Assembly (NCBI RefSeq): GCF_015351245.1
Contig: NZ_JADKSO010000001.1
Location: forward strand, 1-64,000
From: Rathayibacter sp. VKM Ac-2879
GTDB lineage: Bacteria > Actinomycetota > Actinomycetes > Actinomycetales > Microbacteriaceae
DNA length: 64,000 nt
Direction: 5' to 3'
The position numbers and the translations under genes are program-made. Position 1 is the first letter of the stretch. The number at the start of each line of letters is the position of its first letter. Below the pieces are notes generated by a model. The model was not told the DNA's origin. It did not search any database and saw only the letters and a program-made list of their open reading frames with translations. Of this stretch, positions 52,510-60,405 are shown in pieces.

Positions 52510-53262
52510 ATGAGCACCCTGCCCCGCCTGATGGCCTTCGACCTCGATGACACTCTCGCCGCCTCGAAGTCCCCCGTCGACCCGGCGATGGCCGACCTCT
52601 TCGTCCGTCTGCTCAAGGCCACCGAGGTCTGCATCATCTCGGGCGGCCAGATCGGGCAGTTCCGCATGCAGGTCCTCGATCGCCTGCAGGGCGCCGACCC
52701 GGAGGTGCTCGCCAAGCTGCACCTGATGCCCACGTGCGGCACGCAGTACTACCGCTACGAGGACGGCGACTGGAAGCAGGTGTACGCCGAGAACCTCACC
52801 GACGACGAGAAGTCGCGCGCCCTCGCCGCCGTCGAAGAGAAGGCGAAGGAGCTCGGCTACTGGGAGTCCGAGACCTGGGGGCCGATCCTCGAGGACCGCG
52901 ACTCGCAGGTCACCTTCTCGGCCCTCGGCCAGTCGGCACCGGTCGAGGCCAAGCAGGCGTGGGACCCGGACGGCGAGAAGAAGAACACCCTCCGCGAGGC
53001 CGTGCAAGCCGTCCTCCCCGACCTTGAGGTCCGCTCGGGCGGCTCCACCTCGGTCGACATCACCCGCAAGGGCATCGACAAGGCGTATGGGATGCACAAG
53101 CTCACCGAGCTGACCTCGATCCCTCTCGACGACATGATCTTCGTCGGCGACCGCCTCGACCCGGACGGCAACGACTACCCCGTCAAGGCGATGGGCGTCG
53201 AGTGCTTCGCCGTCGAGGGCTGGCGGGACACCGCCGCGTACCTCGAGTCGTACGGACTCTGA
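52510..53262 (+). CDS. HAD-IIB hydrolase, eukaryotic phosphomannomutase-like
   Basis: A 250-residue HAD-superfamily protein with an inserted cap of type IIB. Motif I is LMAFDLDDTLAASKSPVD with two Asp, motif II CIISGGQIGQF, and the C-terminal motif DDMIFVGDRLDPDGNDYP. The HLMPTCGTQYYRYEDGDW region is like the cap of eukaryotic alpha-phosphomannomutases, which some actinobacteria carry as HAD-IIB proteins. Mutase or sugar-phosphate phosphatase activity are both possible. Single gene; it converges with the MmcQ-like gene. Confidence 0.83.
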   Translation: MSTLPRLMAFDLDDTLAASKSPVDPAMADLFVRLLKATEVCIISGGQIGQFRMQVLDRLQGADPEVLAKLHLMPTCGTQYYRYEDGDWKQVYAENLTDDEKSRALAAVEEKAKELGYWESETWGPILEDRDSQVTFSALGQSAPVEAKQAWDPDGEKKNTLREAVQAVLPDLEVRSGGSTSVDITRKGIDKAYGMHKLTELTSIPLDDMIFVGDRLDPDGNDYPVKAMGVECFAVEGWRDTAAYLESYGL

Positions 53263-53282
53263 ACCGGCCCTCGCGCGAGGGG

Positions 53283-53666
53283 TCAGCGGTCCTCCGAGAG
53301 GGAGCCCGAGGCGGTCCCGTCGAGGGTGAGGCGGAGGCGGCGCGGCAGCTTCGTGACGACGATCGCGTGCGACTCGGCCACCAGCTCGAGCACGAGCTCC
53401 TCGTCGACGAGCCCGCCGGTGTCGACCGTCACCCAGTGCTTCTTGTTGAGGTGGTAGCCGGGCTCGATCCCCTCGACGCCCGCGACCAAGTGCACCACGT
53501 TCTCGGGCAGCGCCTTGACGCTCACCACCGGGCGACCGTTCCGCTCCGACTCGAGCGCAAAAACCTTCCCCTCGACCTTCCACACCCGGACCCCCTCCCC
53601 GAAGGGAAAGCTGTCTCCTGCCCCCGGTAACCCCCGCAGGAACTCCTCCACCACAGCACCGTCCAT
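53283..53666 (-). CDS. MmcQ/YjbR family protein
   Basis: A 127-residue protein of the MmcQ/YjbR fold (double-wing DNA-binding-like, function unproven). FLRGLPGAGDSFPFGEGVRV with VWKVEGKVFAL, then VSVKALPE, GYHLNKKHWVTVD and the C-terminal helix ELVAESHAIVVTKLPRRLR fit the family. I choose the ATG at 53666 because a G-rich ribosome binding site (AGGATGGGGGG) precedes it; a GTG eight codons earlier (53690) is the alternative. Confidence 0.82.
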   Translation of the reverse strand: MDGAVVEEFLRGLPGAGDSFPFGEGVRVWKVEGKVFALESERNGRPVVSVKALPENVVHLVAGVEGIEPGYHLNKKHWVTVDTGGLVDEELVLELVAESHAIVVTKLPRRLRLTLDGTASGSLSEDR

Positions 53667-53709
53667 CCCCCCATCCTGCCCCGACGACACCGCCGCGAGT
53701 GGGCGACGC

Positions 53710-54189
53710 TCAATCGGCGCCCAGGATGACGATGGAGGCGGTGGGAGGCAACGCGTCCTCGTGGTATCGCTCGATCTCGTCGATGGCGACCGGGTCGGCT
53801 TGCTGAAGGAACTGGGTGAGGCGGGCGACTTCGTCGTTCTCGCCGATGGAGTCGGCAGCGCGTCGGAGCGCGTAGAGGGCGAGGAGGAATCCGCGGTTGG
53901 GCCCGTGGCGCCACGGGATGGACCCTTGGCCGCGCCAGCCCGCGGCGCGGAGGAGGTCGAGGCCGCGGTGGTAGCCGACGCGGGCGTAGGCGTAGGAGGG
54001 GAGGGCTGCGTCGATCCCCCAGACGCTGTCGGCGAGGAGCGCCCAGGCGAGCGGGGAGCGCGGATGGGCGGCGGCGAGGGCGGCGAACTCGACCGCTCCC
54101 GGGCTCGCGTGCTTCGCGAGGGCCGCGGTCACCGCGGGCTCGTCCGGGAGGAGGGTCGGTTCGGGGCCCAGCAGGTTCTCGCCACTCAT
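53710..54189 (-). CDS. DUF3151 family protein
   Basis: A 159-residue actinobacteria-specific protein of the DUF3151 family; function unknown. LLGPEPTLLPDEPAVTAALA, AAHPRSPLAWALLADSVWG, SYAYARVGYHRGLDLLRAAG and PWRHGPNRGFLLALYALRRA are its conserved blocks. It is helical and TPR-like in pattern. The ATG at 54189 lies 6 nt after TAGCCT, with GGAGGA between, so the message is either leaderless or carries a minimal leader. Confidence 0.88.
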   Translation of the reverse strand: MSGENLLGPEPTLLPDEPAVTAALAKHASPGAVEFAALAAAHPRSPLAWALLADSVWGIDAALPSYAYARVGYHRGLDLLRAAGWRGQGSIPWRHGPNRGFLLALYALRRAADSIGENDEVARLTQFLQQADPVAIDEIERYHEDALPPTASIVILGAD

Positions 54190-54234
54190 TCCTCCAGGCT
54201 AGCCCGGTCCTGCCGTGGCGGGGCCGTGTGCGTG

Positions 54235-54273
54235 GGAGGAGGCGCACGGAAGAGGCTCGGCCGAGCCTCCTCC
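54235..54273 (+). promoter_or_regulatory. Nested alternative hairpins before the HAD-IIA gene
   Basis: A perfect 18-bp palindrome GAGGCTCGGCCGAGCCTC (54252-54269) overlaps a second possible stem, GGAGGAGGC (54235-54243) with GCCTCCTCC (54265-54273). They share the right arm, so only one can form in RNA. They lie in the divergent gap between the DUF3151 gene and the HAD-IIA gene. The latter's -10 (TAGCAT, 54344) lies downstream, so on DNA this may instead be an operator. Confidence 0.35.
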
Positions 54274-54355
54274 ACAGGGGCTCAGGAGGCGCGGATCGTC
54301 GCGGTCAGACCGGAGCGGCCGCGCCTCGCGCGAGCCCCGCCGATAGCATCGACCC

Positions 54356-55168
54356 ATGGCGACAAACCGCAATGACGTCGAGGCCTGGCTCACCGACATG
54401 GACGGTGTGCTGGTGCACGAGAACCAGGCGCTCCCGGGCGCACCGGAGTTGATCCGGCAGTGGACCGACGCGGGCACGCCGTTCCTGGTGCTCACGAACA
54501 ACTCGATCTTCACGCCGCGCGATCTGGCGGCACGACTGCGCACCTCCGGTCTGCACGTGCCAGAGGAGCGTATCTGGACGAGCGCGTTGGCCACCGCCGA
54601 CTTCTGCGCCTCGCAGATGCCGGGAGGCAGCGCGTTCGTCATCGGTGAGGCGGGCATCACGACGGCCCTGCACGAGGCGGGCTTCATCATGACCGAGACC
54701 TCGCCCGACTACGTGGTGGTCGGCGAGACCCGCAACTACAGCTTCGAGGCGATCACCAAGGCGATCCGTCTGATCGTGGGCGGCGCCCGTTTCATCGTCA
54801 CCAACCCGGATGCGACGGGTCCGAGCGCCGAGGGTGTCATGCCCGCGACAGGGGCGATCGCGGCGCTCATCACGAAGGCGACCGGCAAAGATCCCTACGT
54901 CGTCGGCAAGCCCAACCCGATGATGTTCCGCTCGGCGATGAACAAGATCGGCGCCCACAGCGAGAACACGGGGATGATCGGCGACCGGATGGACACCGAC
55001 ATCGTGGCGGGCATCGAGGCGGGACTCCACACGATCCTCGTGATGACGGGCATCAGCGATGCGGCCGAGATCGAGCGTTACCCGTTCCGCCCCGACGAGA
55101 TCCTGAGCGGCGTCCACGAGCTACTCGCATCGGACCCGATCGAGTCGGAGTTCCCGACCGACATCTGA
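54356..55168 (+). CDS. HAD-IIA sugar phosphatase (NagD-like)
   Basis: A 270-residue HAD-IIA hydrolase. Motif I is EAWLTDMDGVLVHENQALPG (Asp15 and Asp17 as nucleophile and acid), motif II FLVLTNNSIFTPRDLA, motif III Lys in VVGKPNPMMFRSAMNKIG, and motif IV MIGDRMDTDIVAGIEAG. The cap lies between motifs II and III, as in NagD and related phosphatases. Physiological substrate unknown, probably a nucleotide or sugar phosphate. The ATG sits exactly 6 nt after TAGCAT, suggesting a leaderless message. Confidence 0.88.
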   Translation: MATNRNDVEAWLTDMDGVLVHENQALPGAPELIRQWTDAGTPFLVLTNNSIFTPRDLAARLRTSGLHVPEERIWTSALATADFCASQMPGGSAFVIGEAGITTALHEAGFIMTETSPDYVVVGETRNYSFEAITKAIRLIVGGARFIVTNPDATGPSAEGVMPATGAIAALITKATGKDPYVVGKPNPMMFRSAMNKIGAHSENTGMIGDRMDTDIVAGIEAGLHTILVMTGISDAAEIERYPFRPDEILSGVHELLASDPIESEFPTDI

Positions 55169-55265
55169 GTCTCGGCGGCGACTCGGGGAGCTCGGGAGTG
55201 GCACCGAGGTGCCGCGGATCGACGGCATCCGGCGCCGACTTCCCACCGCTGACGCGGGTCTCCTG

Positions 55266-55931
55266 TCAGAACCGCACGTGCTGGAGCACCCACGCGTGCA
55301 TCGCGACGGCAGCGGCAGCGGAGGCGTTGATCGAGCGAGTCGAGCCGAACTGCGAGATTTCGAGCACGACCTCGGAGGCGGCGAGCGCCTCCGCCGACAG
55401 CCCAGGCCCCTCCTGCCCGAACAGCAGGACGCACCGCTCGGGCAGCGCGAAGGTCTCGAGGGGCACACAGCCGGGTACGTTGTCGATCGCGAGGATCGGC
55501 ACGTCCTCCTCCACCGCCCACCGAGCGAACTCCGCGATCGTCTCGTGGTGACGCACGTGCTGATAGCGGTCGGTCACCATCGCGCCACGCTTGTTCCAGC
55601 GGCGACGTCCGACGATGTGCACGCCCTCTGCCCCGAACGCGTTGGCGCTGCGCACGATCGAACCGATGTTCATGTCGTGCTGCCAGTTCTCGATGGCGAC
55701 GTGGAAAGGATGGCGGGTCCGGTCGAGCTCGGCGACGATCGCCTCCATGCGCCAATAGCGGAAACGATCGATCACGTTGCGGGCATCCCCGCGCTCGAGG
55801 AGCTCGGGGTCGAGGCGTTCGTCGTCGGGCCATTCGCCCGGCCAGGGGCCCACACCGTTCGTCGTCTGCTCGACGGAGGCCGAGGGCCCCGCGACCGCGC
55901 CGGGCGTCTCGTTCTCGTCCACGATCGGCAA
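55266..55931 (-). CDS. TrmH-family (SPOUT) RNA 2'-O-methyltransferase
   Basis: A 221-residue SpoU-class methyltransferase. After a variable N-terminus (about 1-75) come the three SPOUT motifs: HDMNIGSIVRSANAFGAEGV (motif 1, with catalytic Arg and Asn), VLLFGQEGPGLSAEALA (motif 2) and ISQFGSTRSINASAAAAVAM (motif 3, forming the trefoil knot and SAM site). A tRNA or rRNA ribose is the target, but which nucleotide cannot be told. It precedes a gene for a large Pro-rich membrane protein and pyrE read in the same direction. Confidence 0.88.
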   Translation of the reverse strand: MPIVDENETPGAVAGPSASVEQTTNGVGPWPGEWPDDERLDPELLERGDARNVIDRFRYWRMEAIVAELDRTRHPFHVAIENWQHDMNIGSIVRSANAFGAEGVHIVGRRRWNKRGAMVTDRYQHVRHHETIAEFARWAVEEDVPILAIDNVPGCVPLETFALPERCVLLFGQEGPGLSAEALAASEVVLEISQFGSTRSINASAAAAVAMHAWVLQHVRF

Positions 55932-55953
55932 CCCTACAAGCCGCGCGCGCGGC

Positions 55954-57804
55954 TCAGACGGCAGGGGTACCGGCGAGCGAACCCGTGAGCGCCCCGCCCC
56001 CCGCGCGGTTCACGAAGCAGTAGTAGCTGCGCTCACCGGCATCCCACTGCTCCTGGGTGACGGGGAAGGTCCCCGCCACCTGGACGTCGCCGACGGCCGT
56101 GGCGGCCTCGACGTCGATGACTCCTTGCGCCTGGCACAGGGACGCGACCGACACGGCGAGGGCTTGCTGACCGGGATAGCTCGCGTCCGTGAGCGAGCCC
56201 GTAGCCACGAGCTGGCCTGCGTGGGCCGTGTCGCACGACACGACCGTGAACTCTTCGGCCCAGGCAGAGGAGAAGGGCTGGAGGCATTCGCCGCCGCGTA
56301 GGGCGTTCCACGCCCAGGTACCCGCGGAGAGGGGACCGGACGTCGATGCGGGAGTGCTGGCCGAAGGGGTGGAACTGGGTGCCTCCGAGTCGCTCGACGC
56401 GGGCGGCGGGGCGGCGGCCTCCGGGCTGCGCGACGCGGAGACGAAGCCGATCGCGACGAGGGCGGCGAGAACGACGAGGATTCCGAGCACGATCAAGCCG
56501 ATGAGGAGGCGGCGCCGGCTGGCCGCGCGCCCCTCGGAGGCGGAGGGGCGGGGCGCGGGGCTCTCGGAAGTGCCTCGGCCTCTCAGGAGCCGTGGTGCCG
56601 GGCCCCGCGGTGTCCGCGGCTCGGCGGCGTTCACGTGGGCAGAGGCAGGGGCCGTCGTGAACGGGGCGGGGGCGGCCGGCGCGGGCTCCGGCTCGGAGGG
56701 CGGGGCGGTGGGCTCGAGGTTCCAGGCGTAAGCGCTGGCGGTGTCGCGCCAGAGCTCCTCGTCGCCACCGTCGTCGTCGGGGTCGTCGTGCGAGGGCACG
56801 ACCTCCTCCCACACGGGAGGCGCGTCCCAGTCGCCGCGCGGGTCCGGCCACTGGTAGACGGCGTCGGGGTCGACCGCACCACCCGGGGCGCGGGGGGTCG
56901 GCGTCGTCGCGCCCTCGGGACGACCGGGGGGCGCCTCGACGTCCTCCTGGGAGGCGTCGGCCCGGGTGTCGAGCGGCGCGTCGGCAGTGCTGTCGACCTC
57001 CGAGGAGGAGGCGGTCGCGGGAGCGTCCGGTGAGGAGGCGCTCTCCACGGTGCGGGCGGTCGCGGGCGCATCCACCTGCCCGGAGGCTGTCTCCTCGGGG
57101 GAGACGAGGCGCGGCGCGGGGTCGCCCGGACCGAAGAAGCTCGTCACGACCTCGTCACGAGAGAGCGCATCGCCCTCGCGCGGAGGCGCGTCACGCCCGG
57201 CCTCGCCGTCCGCCCCACGGTCTGCCTCCGAGAGCGGGGCGACCGGCTCCCGCTCCGAGCGTCGCCGGCGGAACGGGACGCCCGCGCCGGCCGACTCGAC
57301 GACATCGACGTCGGACCCAGCATCGGGCTGTTCGGCGGCGGATTGCTCGGCACCGGACCGTTCCTCGCTGGCCTCCATGTGCTGGTCCCGCTCGGATCCG
57401 CCCGACTCCGCTTCGTCGTTCACGGAGACGTTCTGCACGGAGACGTTCTGTACGGGCTCGCCCGGCCAGGTGCCGACGGGAGTCGTGCGCGCGGCGGCGG
57501 CCGTGTCGGAGGCGGACCGCCCCTCGCCGGGCAGGCCAGCGCGCGGAGGCTCGTCGTCGCCTTCGGACGCGACGGGGGCCTCCGAGACCGTCGCCGGGCC
57601 GTCGGCGTCCTCCGTCGGGGCGGGATCCGTCGGCGGCGCGGGAGCAGGGGGCGCAGGTTGCCGCGGCGCATCGAAGATGCTCTTCAGCCGCCCGTTGCTG
57701 AGCTGCTGCAAGAGCCACTCGCTGCCCCCGACCGGGCGCTCCGGCTCCGGGCGCTCCTCACCTCCGGAGTGCTCGCCGCGCTTGCGGCCGCCGTCGTCGA
57801 CCAT
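55954..57804 (-). CDS. Large disordered protein with one membrane helix and septum-formation-like domain
   Basis: A 616-residue protein. Residues 1 to about 430 are low-complexity, rich in Pro/Ala/Glu/Ser/Asp, surely disordered and cytoplasmic. A membrane helix follows at about 447-470 (LLIGLIVLGILVVLAALVAI), then a Ser/Pro linker and an outside domain of about 115 residues with GTWAWNALRGGECLQPFSSA, FTVVSCDTAHAGQLVATG and SYYCFVNRAGG. The paired cysteines and ECL..F....F.VVSC pattern resemble the Septum_form domain found in actinobacterial membrane proteins. Function unknown. The ATG overlaps the pyrE stop (TGATG), so the two are coupled. Confidence 0.75.
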   Translation of the reverse strand: MVDDGGRKRGEHSGGEERPEPERPVGGSEWLLQQLSNGRLKSIFDAPRQPAPPAPAPPTDPAPTEDADGPATVSEAPVASEGDDEPPRAGLPGEGRSASDTAAAARTTPVGTWPGEPVQNVSVQNVSVNDEAESGGSERDQHMEASEERSGAEQSAAEQPDAGSDVDVVESAGAGVPFRRRRSEREPVAPLSEADRGADGEAGRDAPPREGDALSRDEVVTSFFGPGDPAPRLVSPEETASGQVDAPATARTVESASSPDAPATASSSEVDSTADAPLDTRADASQEDVEAPPGRPEGATTPTPRAPGGAVDPDAVYQWPDPRGDWDAPPVWEEVVPSHDDPDDDGGDEELWRDTASAYAWNLEPTAPPSEPEPAPAAPAPFTTAPASAHVNAAEPRTPRGPAPRLLRGRGTSESPAPRPSASEGRAASRRRLLIGLIVLGILVVLAALVAIGFVSASRSPEAAAPPPASSDSEAPSSTPSASTPASTSGPLSAGTWAWNALRGGECLQPFSSAWAEEFTVVSCDTAHAGQLVATGSLTDASYPGQQALAVSVASLCQAQGVIDVEAATAVGDVQVAGTFPVTQEQWDAGERSYYCFVNRAGGGALTGSLAGTPAV

Positions 57805-58352
57805 CAGCTCAGGCCGAGGTCGGCCAGACCGATCGCCGCGAAGTAGGGGTAGCCTGCACCCTCGATGATCTCGCGGGCGCCGGTGGCACGGTCGACGACG
57901 ACCGCGACTCCCGCGATCTCGGCACCGACCTTGACGAGCGCCTCGATGGCGGCGAGCGGCGAGCCGCCGGTCGTGGAGGTGTCCTCGACCACGACGACAC
58001 GCTTGCCTTCGAGATCGGGGCCCTCGACCTGGCGTCCACGGCCGTGGTCCTTCGGCTCCTTGCGCACGACGAAGGCATCGTACGACAGGCCGCGCGCGGC
58101 TCCCTGGTGCAGGATCGCCGCCGCGATCGGATCGGCACCCATGGTGAGGCCGCCGACGGCCGCGACGTTCTCGATCGGAGCGATGAGGTCGAGCATCACC
58201 TCGCCGATCAGGGGAGCGACGCGGTGGTCGAGGCTGACCCGCCGCAGGTCGACGTAGTAGCTCGCCTTCTTGCCACTCGTCAGGGTGAAATCCCCGTGGA
58301 AGACGGCGTCGGAGCCGATGTACTCGATGAGCTGCTGGCGTGCGTCGGTCAC
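57804..58352 (-). CDS. pyrE: Orotate phosphoribosyltransferase
   Basis: A 182-residue type I phosphoribosyltransferase making OMP from orotate and PRPP in pyrimidine synthesis. FTLTSGKKASYYVDLRRVSL is the family N-terminal block, VGGLTMGADPIAAAILHQGA follows, and KRVVVVEDTSTTGGSPLAAI is the PRPP loop with two acidic residues. FVVRKEPKDHGRG supplies the catalytic Lys loop. The GTG at 58352 lies 6 nt after TAGAGT, so it appears leaderless, with the promoter in the 9-bp gap after the ABC gene. Other pyr genes are not adjacent. Confidence 0.94.
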   Translation of the reverse strand: MTDARQQLIEYIGSDAVFHGDFTLTSGKKASYYVDLRRVSLDHRVAPLIGEVMLDLIAPIENVAAVGGLTMGADPIAAAILHQGAARGLSYDAFVVRKEPKDHGRGRQVEGPDLEGKRVVVVEDTSTTGGSPLAAIEALVKVGAEIAGVAVVVDRATGAREIIEGAGYPYFAAIGLADLGLS

Positions 58353-58361
58353 GCGCCTACT

Positions 58362-60404
58362 CTACGGGGCGGTCCCCCCGGCGCCTGGAAGCCGGGCCGC
58401 GGTGACGCGTTCCTCGGCCTCGCCGCCGCCTCCGCGGAACTGCGTCATGTAGAGCTCGTAGTAGGCACCTCTGCGCGCGAGGAGGTCGGTGTGCGCCCCC
58501 TGCTCGACGATGCGTCCCGCCTCCATCACGAGGATCGTGTCGGCATCGCGGATCGTGGAGAGACGGTGCGCGATGACGAACGAGGTGCGGTCGGTGCGCA
58601 GCGCGTTCATGGCGTGCTGGACCAAGAGCTCGGTGCGGGTGTCGACCGAGGAGGTCGCCTCGTCGAGGATGAGCAGCGACGGGTTCGCGAGGAACGCGCG
58701 CGCGATCGTGATGAGCTGCCGCTCGCCCGCCGAGACGCTGCCTCCCTCGGAGTCGAGGACCGTGTCGTATCCGTCGGGGAGCTGCCGGACGAAACGATCG
58801 ACCATCGTCGCGCGGGCGGCCTCGACGATCTCGTCGTCGCTCGCGTCGAGACGCCCGTAGCGGATGTTCTCGCGGATCGTGCCCTCGAAGAGCCACGCGT
58901 CCTGCAGGACCATTCCGACGCGGGAACGCAGCTCACCCCGGGCCAGTCGAGTGATGTCGACGCCGTCGAGGAGGATGCGGCCGCCGGTGAGCTCATAGAA
59001 CCGCATGACGAGGTTCACCAGGGTGGTCTTGCCGGCTCCCGTCGGACCGACGATGGCGACGGTCTGACCGGGCTGCGCCGAGAAGCTGAGCCCCTCGATC
59101 AGCGGCTGCTCGGGGTCGTACGAGAAGGAGACGTCCTCGAACTCGACGTGCCCGTCTGTGCGCTGCGGGAGGGACTCGGTGGCCGTCTCGGGGTCTTGCT
59201 CCTCGGCGTCGAGGAGCTCGAAGGTGCGCTCGGCCGACGCGACTCCCGACTGCAGCATGTTCGCCATGCTCGCGAGCTGCGTCACCGGCTGGGTGAACTC
59301 TCGCGAGTACTGGATGAAGGCCGTCGCGTCACCGAGGGTGAGCTGACCGGAGGCGACGCGCAGGCCTCCGACCACCGCGATGAGCACGTAGGACAGGTAG
59401 GACACGAAAGTCATCGCGGGCATGATCATCCCCGACACGAACTGCGCGCCGAACGACGCGCGGAACAGCTTGTCGTTGCGCCGGTCGAACTCCTCGAGCA
59501 TCTCGCGGTCGCGGCCGAAAGCGCGGACGATCTCGAGACCCGAGAACGTCTCCTCGATGTGTCCGTTGAGCGATCCGGTGTTCTTCCACTGCGCCGCGAA
59601 GAGCTTCTGCGAGCGGGCGCCGATGACGCCCGCGATGACGCCGGAGAGCGGGAGCGAGATGAGGGCGATGAGGGCGAGCTGCCACGAGACGATGAACATC
59701 ATCGCGGTGATGCCGATGATCGTGAGCACCGACTGCACGAGCTGCGAGAAGGCCTGCTGAAGAGCCGTCTGGATGTTGTCGACGTCGTTGGTCACCCGCG
59801 ACATCACATCGCCGCGCTGGCGCGTGTCGAAGTAGCGCAGCGGGAGGCGGTTGATCTTGGCCTCGATGTCCTGCCGGAGGCCGTAGACGACCCGCATGAC
59901 GAGCCCGTTGAGGAGATAGCCCTGCGCCCACATGAGGACGGAGGCGACCACATACATCATCAGCACGATGATGATCAGGCGCCCGAGCACCACGAAGTCG
60001 ATGCCCTGGCCGGGAACGATCGCGGTCTTGGCGAGCATGTCGGCGAACGTGCCGTTGCCGGACGCGCGCTGCTGCTCGATGATCTGCTCGAGCGGCACTC
60101 CTGCCGGGAGCTGCGAGCCGATCACGCCGTTGAAGATCGTGTCCATCGCTTGGCCGAGGATCTTCGGCGCGATGACGGTGAGGACGACCGATGCCGAGAC
60201 CAGCGCGACGACCACGATCATGCGGACCCGCTCGGGCCCGAGCAGGCTGAAGAGCCGCTTCGCCGAAGGCCAGAAGTTCTGCGCCTTGCGGGCGGGCGGG
60301 CCATCGCCGAACATGCCTCCGTCGGCTTCGCCGGGCTCGAACTCTGGCTCGAGCGAGGGGGCCTCGCTCGGCTGCTCGGCCGTCGTGTCGCGTGCACGCG
60401 CCAT
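58362..60404 (-). CDS. ABC exporter, second half of a heterodimer
   Basis: A 680-residue ABC exporter with a fused permease (six membrane helices at about 55-370, preceded by a charged 50-residue tail) and an ATPase domain. Walker A is GPTGAGKTTLVN, the signature is SAGERQLITIARAFLANP (AGER in place of the usual GGQ) and Walker B SLLILDEATSSVDTRT. It starts 1 nt after the stop of the preceding ABC gene, so the two surely form a heterodimer of the LmrCD/TmrAB kind. Substrate unknown, probably lipids or drugs. Confidence 0.9.
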   Translation of the reverse strand: MARARDTTAEQPSEAPSLEPEFEPGEADGGMFGDGPPARKAQNFWPSAKRLFSLLGPERVRMIVVVALVSASVVLTVIAPKILGQAMDTIFNGVIGSQLPAGVPLEQIIEQQRASGNGTFADMLAKTAIVPGQGIDFVVLGRLIIIVLMMYVVASVLMWAQGYLLNGLVMRVVYGLRQDIEAKINRLPLRYFDTRQRGDVMSRVTNDVDNIQTALQQAFSQLVQSVLTIIGITAMMFIVSWQLALIALISLPLSGVIAGVIGARSQKLFAAQWKNTGSLNGHIEETFSGLEIVRAFGRDREMLEEFDRRNDKLFRASFGAQFVSGMIMPAMTFVSYLSYVLIAVVGGLRVASGQLTLGDATAFIQYSREFTQPVTQLASMANMLQSGVASAERTFELLDAEEQDPETATESLPQRTDGHVEFEDVSFSYDPEQPLIEGLSFSAQPGQTVAIVGPTGAGKTTLVNLVMRFYELTGGRILLDGVDITRLARGELRSRVGMVLQDAWLFEGTIRENIRYGRLDASDDEIVEAARATMVDRFVRQLPDGYDTVLDSEGGSVSAGERQLITIARAFLANPSLLILDEATSSVDTRTELLVQHAMNALRTDRTSFVIAHRLSTIRDADTILVMEAGRIVEQGAHTDLLARRGAYYELYMTQFRGGGGEAEERVTAARLPGAGGTAP

Positions 60405-60405
60405 C

